From JAFKKS01 sp050187875 (lineage in GTDB: Bacteria; Pseudomonadota; Alphaproteobacteria; Rhizobiales; Xanthobacteraceae), in the NCBI GenBank assembly GCA_050187875.1, contig JBFWXB010000015.1, positions 1 through 64,000 on the forward strand: a stretch of 64,000 nt of DNA. The letters are read 5' to 3'. Below are positions 25,868 to 34,649 of this stretch, one piece after another. Positions within the stretch are counted from its first letter, which is position 1. Every line of letters starts with the position of its first letter. Below the pieces are notes generated by a model. It had not been told where the DNA came from and did not search any database. It saw only the letters and a list, made by a program, of their open reading frames with translations. Position numbers and translations under genes: made by a program.

Positions 25868-26647
25868 ATGCGCTCTCTCCAACGGCGTCTGAACTCCACC
25901 GGCCGCAAGCGCATCCCGCGCGATCGCGTGCTCATCAAACTCACGCCGCCAGCGGATGCCTTTTCCTTCCCATCCGCGGAGGCGACGGTCAACCTCAGCG
26001 GCCTGAGCTTGGATGCAAAAGCGTCGGTTGTTCTCGAAGCCTATTTCCGCAGTTCCTCGATGCGGTTTCGCTGCGGAACGGCAGAAGCGCCCAGAGCCCC
26101 GAAGCCAATGATGTTAACGGAGGTGGATCGCGGCGGGGCGATCCAGTTCCGTCTCCTTGTGATCGCTGCCGACGATTCCGGGCGAATCCTGGCGTCGGCC
26201 GAAGGTATCAGACCGCATCAGAAATCGGACTCGCCGGATCGGCAGCCGCTGCTCACCCTGCGCGAAACGGACATCGGCGAAGAACTGTGGCGATTGGACC
26301 CTGACACGCGAAACGGCCCGGTGCTCTTGATCAACAGCAAGGTTCCGGGATTGGCCGCGCGGCTTCGCACCGAGCCGCTTCTGCAGGGCCTCATTTTTCC
26401 GCATGCGCTCCGCGAGGTGTTACGCGGCCTTCCCGCCGAAAGCGACGCGGAGGACGACGATGATTGGGGAGCCGACTGGCGCAAGTTTCTGACTGAGCTC
26501 GACGTGTCTCCGGAGCCTGACGATCCAACGGACGAGGAATCGAAAGAGGGTTGGGTTGAGGAAGCCGTGACGAGGTTTTCGTCTTTGAAGCGGTTTGCCG
26601 AGCTTGTTCGCGGCGAGGCGATGCGAGGCGAGGGCGACCATGCCTAG
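25868..26647 (+). CDS. Unknown protein, second gene of the GHKL operon
   Basis: A 259-residue protein starting two bases after the ATPase stop. The N-terminal part (about 1-190) is beta-rich with a basic start (LQRRLNSTGRKRIPRDRV), and residues about 195-235 form an acidic linker with many Asp and Glu (SDAEDDDDWGADWRKF). I recognise no family or catalytic motif. The basic start and acidic tail could mediate partner or nucleic-acid contacts. Its position suggests an adaptor for the ATPase or for the third protein. Confidence 0.7.
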   Translation: MRSLQRRLNSTGRKRIPRDRVLIKLTPPADAFSFPSAEATVNLSGLSLDAKASVVLEAYFRSSSMRFRCGTAEAPRAPKPMMLTEVDRGGAIQFRLLVIAADDSGRILASAEGIRPHQKSDSPDRQPLLTLRETDIGEELWRLDPDTRNGPVLLINSKVPGLAARLRTEPLLQGLIFPHALREVLRGLPAESDAEDDDDWGADWRKFLTELDVSPEPDDPTDEESKEGWVEEAVTRFSSLKRFAELVRGEAMRGEGDHA

Positions 26648-27368
26648 CGTGCTCTCGCGATTTACGCCGCGCGGTATCGACGAATTCACGCGATGGATCG
26701 GCCGCGGCGCGCCCGGCGAGGTTCCGAGGGATTTGCTGGAAGGTTCGGATTTTGTTGTCCAGCTGGCACTCGAACCACAGATGCCGCGCAAGACATTCGC
26801 GGACCGTTATGAATTCGGCGTGATGCTGGTCGAGCTCCTGAATGGATACGACCAGCAGCAGATTTCGTTCGATCGCGGTTTGTGGAGCTGGCTGGCGGCC
26901 TACTATTTCGAGCAGCTCTGCCCGAGAGATCACGAAGGGAAACGGGCGCTGCGCAAGGACTACGTTTACGTGCTCAGTCAATCGCGCATCTATTATCGAC
27001 ATTTGGTGCGTACGCCCTGGTATCTGGTGAAAACGCATGGCGAGCGATGCCGATATCTTCTGGCATCTCAGCCTTCAGACCCCGCGCCGTTAGGCCGACA
27101 GAGTTCTTTGCTGGAGGAGCTCGCGGCGCGTCAGTTCGTCATTTCAAGCCCGGCGCTTGTCGGCGCTGCGGCGCGCCTTTATTCCGATCCGCGCACCGGT
27201 CGCCCCATGCGAGGTGCCGGCGCGAAGGGCGGAGGTTCGCCACGCCGCCTTGCCCTCATCGCCAACCAGTTGGCCTTGACCTACGACATCCACAACATGC
27301 CGCCTGACCGGCTGCTGCAGCTGTTGCCGGAGGAGTTCGGAACCAGGTGGCGCGCCGCGGCGGAGTGA
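26640..27368 (+). CDS. Unknown protein (possibly DUF6339-like), third gene of the GHKL operon
   Basis: A 242-residue mostly helical protein. I set the start at ATG 26640, which overlaps the end of the previous gene by eight bases and begins MPSVLSRFTPRGIDEF. The stretch FDRGLWSWLAAYYFEQL, followed by SRIYYRHLVRTPWYLV, resembles what I remember of DUF6339 proteins, which accompany DNA-modification and ATPase genes; this is a weak recollection. A flexible glycine-rich region near 195-205 precedes a C-terminal helix bundle. No nuclease or membrane motif is seen. Confidence 0.65.
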   Translation: MPSVLSRFTPRGIDEFTRWIGRGAPGEVPRDLLEGSDFVVQLALEPQMPRKTFADRYEFGVMLVELLNGYDQQQISFDRGLWSWLAAYYFEQLCPRDHEGKRALRKDYVYVLSQSRIYYRHLVRTPWYLVKTHGERCRYLLASQPSDPAPLGRQSSLLEELAARQFVISSPALVGAAARLYSDPRTGRPMRGAGAKGGGSPRRLALIANQLALTYDIHNMPPDRLLQLLPEEFGTRWRAAAE

Positions 27369-27375
27369 ACCACTC

Positions 27376-27906
27376 TCAGCCGGAAGGCGCCGTACCATCG
27401 CCTCTCCCCAACGCCCGCTGCATCAGCACGGTGTCGAGCCAGCGATCGAACTTGAAGCCGACCGACTCGATCGCGCCGATCATGCGGAAGCCGAGCGCGC
27501 GGTGAAGCTCGATCGACGGCGCCTGCGCCGAATCGCCGATCACCGCGATCATTTGGCGGAAGCCGCGCTTCTCCGCCTCGTCGATCAGCGCGGTGAGAAG
27601 CGCGCGGCCGACGCCACGGCGATGCGCGTCGGGCGCGACGTAGACGGAATCCTCGACACTGAAGCGGTAAGCGGGCCGCGGCCGATAAGCCCCGGCATAG
27701 GCGTAGCCGAGGAGACGCTCCTGCGCCTCCGCGATGACATAGGGGAAATTGCCGTCAACCAAGGCCTGCTGGCGGCGCGCCATCTCCGCCTCGCTTGGCG
27801 GCTCGAGCTCGAACGATGCGGTGCCGTGGCGGACGGCGTGGGCGTAGATAGCGGTGATGGCGGGAATGTCGGCGGCCTTCGCCGCACGGATGGAAATCGC
27901 GTTCAT
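27376..27906 (-). CDS. GNAT N-acetyltransferase, phosphinothricin acetyltransferase-like
   Basis: A 176-residue GNAT enzyme that transfers acetyl from acetyl-CoA. The PAT/MddA subgroup is indicated by IRAAKAADIPAITAIYAHAV at the N-terminus, SVEDSVYVAPDAHRRGVGRA (acetyl-CoA pyrophosphate loop, about 85-104), and the late ALGFRMIG. Likely substrates are methionine sulfoximine or phosphinothricin-like amino acids. It is convergent with the GHKL operon, only seven bases away, so it probably marks the edge of the acquired segment. Confidence 0.85.
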   Translation of the reverse strand: MNAISIRAAKAADIPAITAIYAHAVRHGTASFELEPPSEAEMARRQQALVDGNFPYVIAEAQERLLGYAYAGAYRPRPAYRFSVEDSVYVAPDAHRRGVGRALLTALIDEAEKRGFRQMIAVIGDSAQAPSIELHRALGFRMIGAIESVGFKFDRWLDTVLMQRALGRGDGTAPSG

Positions 27907-27960
27907 CGGACCTGTGGGATCAAGAAATCCCGGCGCGCCATTCTCTGCGGTGACGGCGCA

Positions 27961-27990
27961 AAAGAAAAGGCCCCGGCGAACCGGGGCCTT
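27961..27990 (-). terminator. Intrinsic terminator of the Bax-inhibitor gene
   Basis: On the minus strand a 10-bp stem AAGGCCCCGG / CCGGGGCCTT with loop TTCG is followed by TTTCTTTT. It starts about 27 bases after the stop at 28017. Confidence 0.8.
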
Positions 27991-28016
27991 CTTAATCTGC
28001 CGTGTGGACCGCTTGC

Positions 28017-28832
28017 TTACTGATCGCGCTGCCCGAGGAGCTGCAGCAGCAGCGTGAAGAGGTTGATGAAGTTCAGGTAGAGGGAGAGCGCGCCCATGAT
28101 CGCGGACTTCTCCAAAACCTCGCCTTCCATCGTGCCGTAGAGGTAATCGCTCTTGAGCCGCTGCGTGTCCCAGGCGGTCAGGCCGGCGAAGACCAGCACG
28201 CCGACGATCGAGACGACGAACTGCAGCGCGCTGCTCGCGAGGAACAGATTCACCAGCGAGGCGATGATCACGCCGAACAGGCCCATGATCAGGAACGAGC
28301 CCATGCCGCTGAGGTCACGCTGCGTCGTGTAGCCCCAGAGGCTCAGCGCACCGAACGAGGCGGCGGTGATGAAGAACACCCGCACGATCGAGGTGTGCGT
28401 GTAGACGAGGAAGATCGAGCTTAGCGACAGGCCGATCAGTGCCGCAAACACCGCGAACATGATCTGCGCGGCCGCCGGCCGCATGGTCTGCATGCGGAAG
28501 CCCATGAAGAAGACGAGCGCAAGGGGCGCGAGAATCACGACCCACTTGAGCGGGCTCACGAACAGGCCGTAGCCGATCGGCGTCAGGTAGGTGCCGGCGC
28601 GCAGCGCGAGGGCGCCGCCCGTCGCGCCGCGTACGGCGCTCGCCGGATCGCTCGTCACCGACAGCATGTAAATGCCGAGCGCGGCGAAGCCGGTGATGGC
28701 GAGGCCGAGCACCATGTAATTGTAGACGCGCAGCATATAGGCGCGCAGGCCAGCATCGATGACCGTGGATTCGGCCCGGGAAAGCGGCCGGCCCCACTTC
28801 GCCGCGGTGGCATTGCGATTGAAATCTGACAT
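28017..28832 (-). CDS. Bax inhibitor-1/YccA family membrane protein
   Basis: A 271-residue inner membrane protein with seven hydrophobic segments and the BI-1 (TMBIM) layout; conserved aspartates occur near the sixth and seventh segments (FAGLTAWDTQRLKSDY). The family forms pH-sensitive calcium leak channels; YccA also interacts with FtsH. ATG 28832 has AAAGGGGTTTCG upstream and begins the expected MSDFNRNATAAKWG. It is a single-gene unit. Confidence 0.88.
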   Translation of the reverse strand: MSDFNRNATAAKWGRPLSRAESTVIDAGLRAYMLRVYNYMVLGLAITGFAALGIYMLSVTSDPASAVRGATGGALALRAGTYLTPIGYGLFVSPLKWVVILAPLALVFFMGFRMQTMRPAAAQIMFAVFAALIGLSLSSIFLVYTHTSIVRVFFITAASFGALSLWGYTTQRDLSGMGSFLIMGLFGVIIASLVNLFLASSALQFVVSIVGVLVFAGLTAWDTQRLKSDYLYGTMEGEVLEKSAIMGALSLYLNFINLFTLLLQLLGQRDQ

Positions 28833-29011
28833 CGTCGAAACCCCTTTGTTTCCCGTCGCGTGATCTAGTTTCATTGCTTCGACAGCGCCAGCCTGCCAGG
28901 TCCGCGTCGGGCACGACCACTATGGGCAAACCGGCCTTTGGCCTCAAGATCATTATCCGGTGGCAGAAATGAAGGCCCCGCGCTGCCGCGCGGCGGTTTG
29001 TCGCAAAGAGA

Positions 29012-31585
29012 TCAAAGGTTTCGCAGGACGGAGGCGGGCTTGTGCCGCAGTGCTGAAAACGTGCCGATCAGCCCGAATCCGACCGTAATCGCCAGTGCCG
29101 AAAGCGCCGCGGCGAAGGCCGGCGCCGGTAACCATACGAAGGGCAGATTCATCACTTCTGCGACAACGAACCAGGCGGCGAGCGATCCGGCGGCAATTGC
29201 GAATACGGCCGTCGCGCCCCCCAGCGCCAGATATTCGAGCGCATAGGCGCCGAGCAGGCGGGGGCGCGTTGCGCCCAGGGTCTTGAGAATCACCGCGTCA
29301 TAGACCCGATGGCGGTGGCTTGCCGCCAGCGCCCCGCCAAGCACCAGGATCGCCGAGAGCAGGCAGATCATGCTTGCCCCCCGCACGGCGGTGACGAGGT
29401 TCGCGACCAGGGCGCCGATCGTGTCGAGCGCCTCCTTGACCCGGATGATCGTGACGCTCGGGAAGGCGGACGCGAGCGCGCGCACGAGCGCCGTTTCGCG
29501 GGACACGTCGCCGCCCCCGTCGGGATAGGTCAAGGTGGCGATCGAGGTTTGCGGCGCCCCGCGGAACGTATTCGGGCTGTAGACGAGCACAAAATTGATG
29601 CCGAGCGACTGCCAGTCCACTGTCCGGAGGTTGGCGACCTCGGCGCTGATGTTGCGGCCCAGGACATTGACGACGACGGGGTCGCCGATCGCCACGCCCA
29701 GACCGTCGGCAATCTTCTTCTCCATCGAGACCTTTGGCGGCCCCGCGTAATCGGCCGGCCACCATTCGCCGGCGGCGAGGCGCGAGCCGTCGGGAATTTT
29801 GCTCGCGGTCGTGATCCCGCGGTCGCCATGCAGCGCCCAGGCGGTTTGTGGCGACGGCTTGAGCTCCTGCGCCGGCACGCCCTTCACGGAGACGATGCGC
29901 CCGCGCAGCATCGGCACGCGTTCGAGCTGCGCGCCAGGCGCGTCCTTGGCGATGAAAGCATCGAAACGCGCGGCGTCGGCTTGCGGGATGTCGAGGAAGT
30001 AGAAGGCGGGCGCGCGCTCGGGCAGCGCCGCCTCGAACTGGCGGCGCAGGTTGCCGTCGACGAGGATGACGGTGACAAGCAGTGTGAGGCCAAGCCCGAG
30101 CGAGAGGACGACTGTCGGCGTCAGCGCGCCGCGCCGGTGGATGTTCGCGATCGCCAGCCGGAGTGCAGTGTTGCGCGCACGCGGCAGCCGCCGCGCGGCC
30201 GCCATCAGGGCGCTTGCGACCAGCCGCAGCGCGAGGAACGTCGCCGCCGCCGCGGCAACAAAGATCGTCGCAATGCGCCTGTCATAAGCCAGCGCGATGG
30301 CGAAACCCGCGAGCGCGAAAATGATGACGGCGGTCGTTGCGACATAGCGCGGCCGCGGCAGGCGGCGCTTGTTCGCGACGGCGTCGCGATAGAGCGCCGA
30401 GACAGGCACGTCGTGCGCGCGGCCGAGCGGCCACAGCGCGAAGGCGAGTGCCGTCGCGATGCCGTAGGCTGCAGCCAACGCAAGCTGACCGGGATGGATC
30501 GTCGGCGCGATCGGCAGCGGCATGACCGCGCCGAATAGGCTCGCGATCAGGAAGGGCAGGGCGATGCCGGCGACGAGGCCGATGGCGGTTCCGATCGCCG
30601 CCAGGATGACCACCTGCGCAAGATAGATCGCAAAGATGCGCCCGCCCGTGGCGCCGAGCGCCTTCATCGTCGCGATCGCCTCGCGCTTGCGCTCGAGATA
30701 GCTCTTCACCGCATTGGCGACGCCGACACCGCCGACCAGCAGCGCGGTCAACCCGACCAGCGTGAGGAATTGCGAGAAGCGTTCGATGTTGCGCTCGAGC
30801 TGCGGCGAGGCGTTCTTGCGCGTGCGTACTTCCCAGCCGGCTTGCGGGAATTTGGCGTTCGCGTTCGTTTCCGCGGCGTCGAGGGCGCGGTCACTCGCGT
30901 TTTGCGCCGGCAGGCGGATGCGATAGCGCCAGCGCACAAGGCTCCCCGGCTGGATGAGGCCGCTCGCGCGCAGCGCTGCGTCGCTGACGATGAGCCGCGG
31001 GCCGAAGCCAATGCCGCCCGCTAGCCGGTCCGGCTCGCTTTGCAAGGCGGCGCGAATTTCGAGCGTCGCCGTGCCCAACGTGACGCGCGTGCCGATCGGG
31101 ATGTTGAGCCGCGCCAGCAGCGCCGGATCGGCGACGGCGCCGAAGACATTGTCCTTCGCTGCAAGGCTGGCGGCGAGATCGCCGGCCGGTTCGAGCGTCA
31201 CGCTGCCGTAGAGAGGGTAGGCCGAATCGACCGCCTTGAGCTCGACCAGCGCGGAGCTTCCGTCCGCAGTGCGCACCATCGCGCGCATCGTCGCGACGGC
31301 GGAGACGTCGCCGAGGCCCTGCATGAAGGCGCGTTCGTCGGCGCGCGCCTCGCGCTGGATCAGCGAGAAGACGAGGTCGCCGCTGAGGATGGCGCGGCCT
31401 TGCTGCGCCAGGCCTTCCGAGAGGCTGCGGGCGAACGAGCCGACGCCGGCGATCGCCATCACGCCAAGCGCAATGCAAGCGATGAAGATCACAAAGCCGC
31501 GCAAGCCCGCGCGCATCTCGCGCAGCGCAAGACGCAACGACAGGAACGCCGCCGGCGCCGTCGCGCGGATGTCGGCTGTGCTCAT
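29012..31585 (-). CDS. ABC transporter permease, FtsX-like (YbbP family)
   Basis: An 857-residue inner membrane protein with a first segment near residues 30-50 and two FtsX-like four-segment regions (about 250-450 and 730-850), with large periplasmic domains between. This is the MacB/YbbP mechanotransmission type, which moves lipids or lipoproteins, or powers periplasmic work, instead of classical transport. Its start overlaps the ATPase stop by four bases. The neighbouring TesA-like esterase gene reproduces the E. coli tesA-ybbA-ybbP neighbourhood. Confidence 0.87.
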   Translation of the reverse strand: MSTADIRATAPAAFLSLRLALREMRAGLRGFVIFIACIALGVMAIAGVGSFARSLSEGLAQQGRAILSGDLVFSLIQREARADERAFMQGLGDVSAVATMRAMVRTADGSSALVELKAVDSAYPLYGSVTLEPAGDLAASLAAKDNVFGAVADPALLARLNIPIGTRVTLGTATLEIRAALQSEPDRLAGGIGFGPRLIVSDAALRASGLIQPGSLVRWRYRIRLPAQNASDRALDAAETNANAKFPQAGWEVRTRKNASPQLERNIERFSQFLTLVGLTALLVGGVGVANAVKSYLERKREAIATMKALGATGGRIFAIYLAQVVILAAIGTAIGLVAGIALPFLIASLFGAVMPLPIAPTIHPGQLALAAAYGIATALAFALWPLGRAHDVPVSALYRDAVANKRRLPRPRYVATTAVIIFALAGFAIALAYDRRIATIFVAAAAATFLALRLVASALMAAARRLPRARNTALRLAIANIHRRGALTPTVVLSLGLGLTLLVTVILVDGNLRRQFEAALPERAPAFYFLDIPQADAARFDAFIAKDAPGAQLERVPMLRGRIVSVKGVPAQELKPSPQTAWALHGDRGITTASKIPDGSRLAAGEWWPADYAGPPKVSMEKKIADGLGVAIGDPVVVNVLGRNISAEVANLRTVDWQSLGINFVLVYSPNTFRGAPQTSIATLTYPDGGGDVSRETALVRALASAFPSVTIIRVKEALDTIGALVANLVTAVRGASMICLLSAILVLGGALAASHRHRVYDAVILKTLGATRPRLLGAYALEYLALGGATAVFAIAAGSLAAWFVVAEVMNLPFVWLPAPAFAAALSALAITVGFGLIGTFSALRHKPASVLRNL

Positions 31586-32298
31586 GCGTCGGCGTGCGCG
31601 TGCGACGCGCTGCGATCGATCGCGCCGGAGCGCAGCCGCACGACGCGGTCGCAACGTGCGGCGAGCGCGGCGTCGTGCGTCACCAGCACGAGGGTCGAGC
31701 CGCGCTTGGCGTGGCTTGCGAAGAGAAGATCGATGATCTGCTGACCGGTCGCCTCGTCGAGATTACCGGTCGGCTCGTCGGCGACGACGATCGCCGGGTC
31801 GGGCGCGAGCGCGCGGGCGATGGCGACGCGCTGCTGCTCGCCACCCGACAATTGCGCCGGATAATGATGCAGGCGGTGCGCGAGACCGACGGCGGCGAGC
31901 TCGGTCTGCGCGCGGGCGAAGGCATCGGGCGCGCCGGCGAGCTCGAGCGGCACGGCGACGTTCTCGAGCGCCGTCATTGTGGGGATGAGATGGAACGACT
32001 GGAAGACGATGCCGACCTCACGGCCGCGGAAGCGGGCGAGGGCGTCTTCATCGAGAGCGCCGAGGTCGGTGCCGGCGACATGCACCGTCCCGGAATCGGG
32101 CCGCTCCAACCCGGCCATGACCATCAAGAGCGTCGATTTGCCCGAGCCTGACGCGCCGACGAGACCAACCGCCTCGCCGCGGCCTATATGCAGGTCGATC
32201 TGTTTGAGGATATGGACGCGCGCCTCACCCTCGCCGAGGGACAGATCGATCGCCGTCAGGGCGACCGCGGACGCCTCTGGCTTGGACATTTGGTTCAT
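31582..32298 (-). CDS. ABC transporter ATP-binding protein, YbbA/LolD-like
   Basis: A 238-residue ATPase partner of the FtsX-like permease. Walker A GASGSGKST is near residue 46; the LolD-group insert region is GREVGIVFQSFHLIP; the signature LSGGEQQRVAIARAL and Walker B IVVADEPTGNLD follow. I set the start at 32298 (MNQMSKPEASAV); the longer frame is proline-rich and overlaps the divergent esterase gene. Confidence 0.88.
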   Translation of the reverse strand: MNQMSKPEASAVALTAIDLSLGEGEARVHILKQIDLHIGRGEAVGLVGASGSGKSTLLMVMAGLERPDSGTVHVAGTDLGALDEDALARFRGREVGIVFQSFHLIPTMTALENVAVPLELAGAPDAFARAQTELAAVGLAHRLHHYPAQLSGGEQQRVAIARALAPDPAIVVADEPTGNLDEATGQQIIDLLFASHAKRGSTLVLVTHDAALAARCDRVVRLRSGAIDRSASHAHADA

Positions 32299-32354
32299 GC
32301 GCGTGATTGCCGCTCGGAAAGTGGGCGCCGCCGGGGGCTGATATGGGAGAAGGA

Positions 32355-33026
32355 ATGGCCTTGGTCCAGGGATGGCGGATGGCGCGCAATGCCGCGGCGA
32401 TGCTGGTAGTTGTGGCGGCGGCTCTCGTCGCGGGGGCGGCACCGTTTGGAGCCGCGGCTGCGGAGCGGCCGGTGAAGCTCGTCGCTTTCGGCGATTCGCT
32501 CACCGCCGGGTTTGGCGTCGCCGCCGACGAGGCGTTTCCCGCCAAGCTTCAGGCAGCGCTGCGGGCCAAGGGCTGTGACGTCGAGGTGATTAATGCCGGC
32601 GTGTCGGGCGATACCGCATCCGGCGGGCTCGACCGGCTCGATTGGTCAATCCCTGATGGCACCGATGCCGCGATCGTCGAACTGGGGGCCAACGACGCCC
32701 TGCGGGGGATCGATCCCTCCGTCACGCGCAAGGCGCTCGATCAGATTCTCGAACGTCTGAGGGCGAAGGGTATCAAGGTGCTCCTCGCCGGGATGCGCGC
32801 GCCACCGAATATGGGCGAGGCCTACGCGTCCCAATTCGACGCGATCTTCCCCGACCTGGCAAAGGCGCACGGCGTGCCGCTCTATCCCTTCTTTCTCGAG
32901 GGCGTTGCGGGCCATCGCGCCCTCAATCAGCCGGATGGCCTGCATCCCTTACCGGCGGGCGTCGACGTCATTGTGCGGGGAATTCTTCCGCAGGTGGAAG
33001 CGCTTCTCGGCACCAGATCACGATGA
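32355..33026 (+). CDS. Arylesterase/lysophospholipase, TesA-like SGNH hydrolase
   Basis: A 223-residue secreted esterase. A signal peptide (AAAMLVVVAAALVAGAAPFG, cut near AAA-ERP) precedes the SGNH blocks: Ser in VAFGDSLTAGFG, Gly in NAGVSGDTASGG, Asn in VELGANDALRG, and Asp/His in PDGLHPLPAG. It hydrolyses thioesters or aryl esters in the periplasm. The start at 32355 has GGAG five bases upstream; 32343 is also possible. It is divergent from the YbbAP-like transporter. Confidence 0.87.
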   Translation: MALVQGWRMARNAAAMLVVVAAALVAGAAPFGAAAAERPVKLVAFGDSLTAGFGVAADEAFPAKLQAALRAKGCDVEVINAGVSGDTASGGLDRLDWSIPDGTDAAIVELGANDALRGIDPSVTRKALDQILERLRAKGIKVLLAGMRAPPNMGEAYASQFDAIFPDLAKAHGVPLYPFFLEGVAGHRALNQPDGLHPLPAGVDVIVRGILPQVEALLGTRSR

Positions 33027-33128
33027 TTTTGGATCGGATCGATCCAAAATCATGAACGTGATCGATTCTAATATCTTAGAGCGGAATGCGGGCGGAAAAC
33101 CGCTACACACTTTTCCTCATCCCGCTCT
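33024..33128. repeat. Two adjacent palindromic repeats
   Basis: The first (33024-33054) is ATGATTTTGGATC and GATCCAAAATCAT around a short centre. The second (33078-33128) has outer arms AGAGCGG and CCGCTCT with an internal GGCGGAAAACCGC hairpin. The second is a well-known dispersed element in Rhizobiales, usually flanked by GATTCTAATATCTT as here. It lies downstream of the esterase gene and may act as its terminator. Confidence 0.7.
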
Positions 33129-33222
33129 ATGACGGCCAAACCCAAAAGCTGAACTCGCCCGGGTTGCCGGGCGGCGGGAAAGCTCGCATGCTTTGGCGAT
33201 TCTTCGTGTCAGTCGCCGTGCC

Positions 33223-33759
33223 ATGCCCCGTATCTTCACCGGACTGGAAGTTCCCTCTGCGGTCGGCCAATCGCTGGCGATGCTGCGGGGCGGGCTGCCG
33301 GGCGCGCGCTGGATCGACGTCGAGAACTATCACATCACGCTGCGCTTCATCGGCGACGTCGACGATTCCGTTGCGCGCGAGGTCGCCTCGCTGCTCGGCC
33401 GGGTGCGCCGGCGGTCCTTTGAAATAAGGCTCGAGGGGGTCGCCTCCTTCGGCGGCCGCAAGCCGCGCGCGGTTATCGCGCCGGTCGCGTCGAGCCAGTC
33501 GCTGATGGAGTTGCGGGCCGAGCATGAGCGGCTGATGCAGCGCGTCGGCCTGCCGCCCGAGGGGCGCAAATACACGCCGCACGTGACGCTGGCGCGGCTG
33601 CGCGACTCGTCGAGCCGCGACGTCGCCGCCTATCTTGCCGAGCGCGGGCCTTTCCGTTCGCAACCCTTCGAGGTTTCGCGGTTTGTCCTGTTCTCGGCGC
33701 GGGCGTCGGTCGGGGGAGGGCCCTATCTGGTGGAGGAATCCTACCCTCTGGCCGCCTGA
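33223..33759 (+). CDS. thpR: RNA 2',3'-cyclic phosphodiesterase
   Basis: A 178-residue 2H phosphoesterase (ThpR/LigT). The two catalytic H-x-T/S motifs are HITLRF near residue 38 and HVTLARL near residue 118. It opens 2',3'-cyclic phosphates on RNA to 2'-phosphates. I set the start at 33223 because MPRIFTGLEVP is the family N-terminus. Confidence 0.87.
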   Translation: MPRIFTGLEVPSAVGQSLAMLRGGLPGARWIDVENYHITLRFIGDVDDSVAREVASLLGRVRRRSFEIRLEGVASFGGRKPRAVIAPVASSQSLMELRAEHERLMQRVGLPPEGRKYTPHVTLARLRDSSSRDVAAYLAERGPFRSQPFEVSRFVLFSARASVGGGPYLVEESYPLAA

Positions 33760-33788
33760 GCGCGAGCGGACAACGAACGGAGCGACCG

Positions 33789-34082
33789 ATGGCACAAAAG
33801 CTCGCCGGCGACGCGCGCAAGCAGGCCCTCGCCAGCCTCGGCGGCTGGAAAGAGGCACAGGGCCGCGACGCCATCGCCAAGACCTTCACGTTCAAGAACT
33901 TCAACGAGGCCTTCGGCTTCATGGCCCGCGTCGCGCTGGTTGCCGAAAAGATGGACCACCATCCGGAATGGGCGAATGTCTATAAGACGGTCGAGGTGAC
34001 GCTTTCGACCCATGATGCCGGCGGGTTGACCGATCTCGATGTCAAGCTCGCCCAGGCCATGGACCGGATCGCGGGCGGGTAG
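33789..34082 (+). CDS. phhB: 4a-hydroxytetrahydrobiopterin dehydratase
   Basis: A 97-residue pterin-4a-carbinolamine dehydratase. The active-site histidine pair and motif are in AEKMDHHPEWANVYKTVEV, and FKNFNEAFGFM is the family helix. It recycles the pterin cofactor of aromatic hydroxylases, although no phenylalanine hydroxylase gene is nearby; some bacterial members serve in molybdopterin handling. GGAGCGACCG precedes the ATG. It lies 29 bases after thpR and may share its transcript. Confidence 0.9.
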   Translation: MAQKLAGDARKQALASLGGWKEAQGRDAIAKTFTFKNFNEAFGFMARVALVAEKMDHHPEWANVYKTVEVTLSTHDAGGLTDLDVKLAQAMDRIAGG

Positions 34083-34159
34083 CCATCGCGGGGGCGCTTG
34101 CAGCCGCCTCAGCGCGGGGCCATCTATGCGCCCAAGCGAATCGGATCGAGGAGGCGCAG

Positions 34160-34570
34160 GTGGGGCGCAACCAGTCGCAAACATGGGACGATCGCTCCTG
34201 GGACAACGCGTCCTGGGAGGATTTGGGACCGCACGCGGCGCGCAAGGCGGCTGCGGACGAGGCGACGGTGCGCCGGGGCTTCTGGAAGAAGTTCCGCGGT
34301 GTCTTCGCAAACCTGCCGTTCGCCGAGGACCTCCTCGCGGCCTATTACTGCGCCTTCGATCGCGATACGCCGCTGCACGTGAAAGCGGCGCTTCTCGGCG
34401 CGCTCGCCTATTTCGTGCTGCCCTTCGATTTCGTCCCCGATATGCTGCCCGTTCTCGGCTTTGCCGATGACGCGGCGGTTCTCGCAACGGCGATTCGCAT
34501 GGTCGCGACGCATATGCGCCCTGAGCATCGCGACGCGGCGCGCCGCACGCTCGAGCGCGAACGCGCCTAG
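34160..34570 (+). CDS. YkvA family (DUF1232) membrane protein
   Basis: A 136-residue protein with a soluble N-terminal half and a DUF1232 core: HVKAALLGALAYFVLPFDFV then PDMLPVLGFADDAAVL, which forms one or two membrane segments. Function is not known. The start is GTG 34160 with GAGGAGGCGCAG upstream. Confidence 0.82.
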   Translation: MGRNQSQTWDDRSWDNASWEDLGPHAARKAAADEATVRRGFWKKFRGVFANLPFAEDLLAAYYCAFDRDTPLHVKAALLGALAYFVLPFDFVPDMLPVLGFADDAAVLATAIRMVATHMRPEHRDAARRTLERERA

Positions 34571-34649
34571 ACCATATCCTTTGCCCACATTGCTCACCGG
34601 CGCGGACGGCGTGTAAGGTCGCGCCCCGCTCCCCTCACGGAATATCTGT

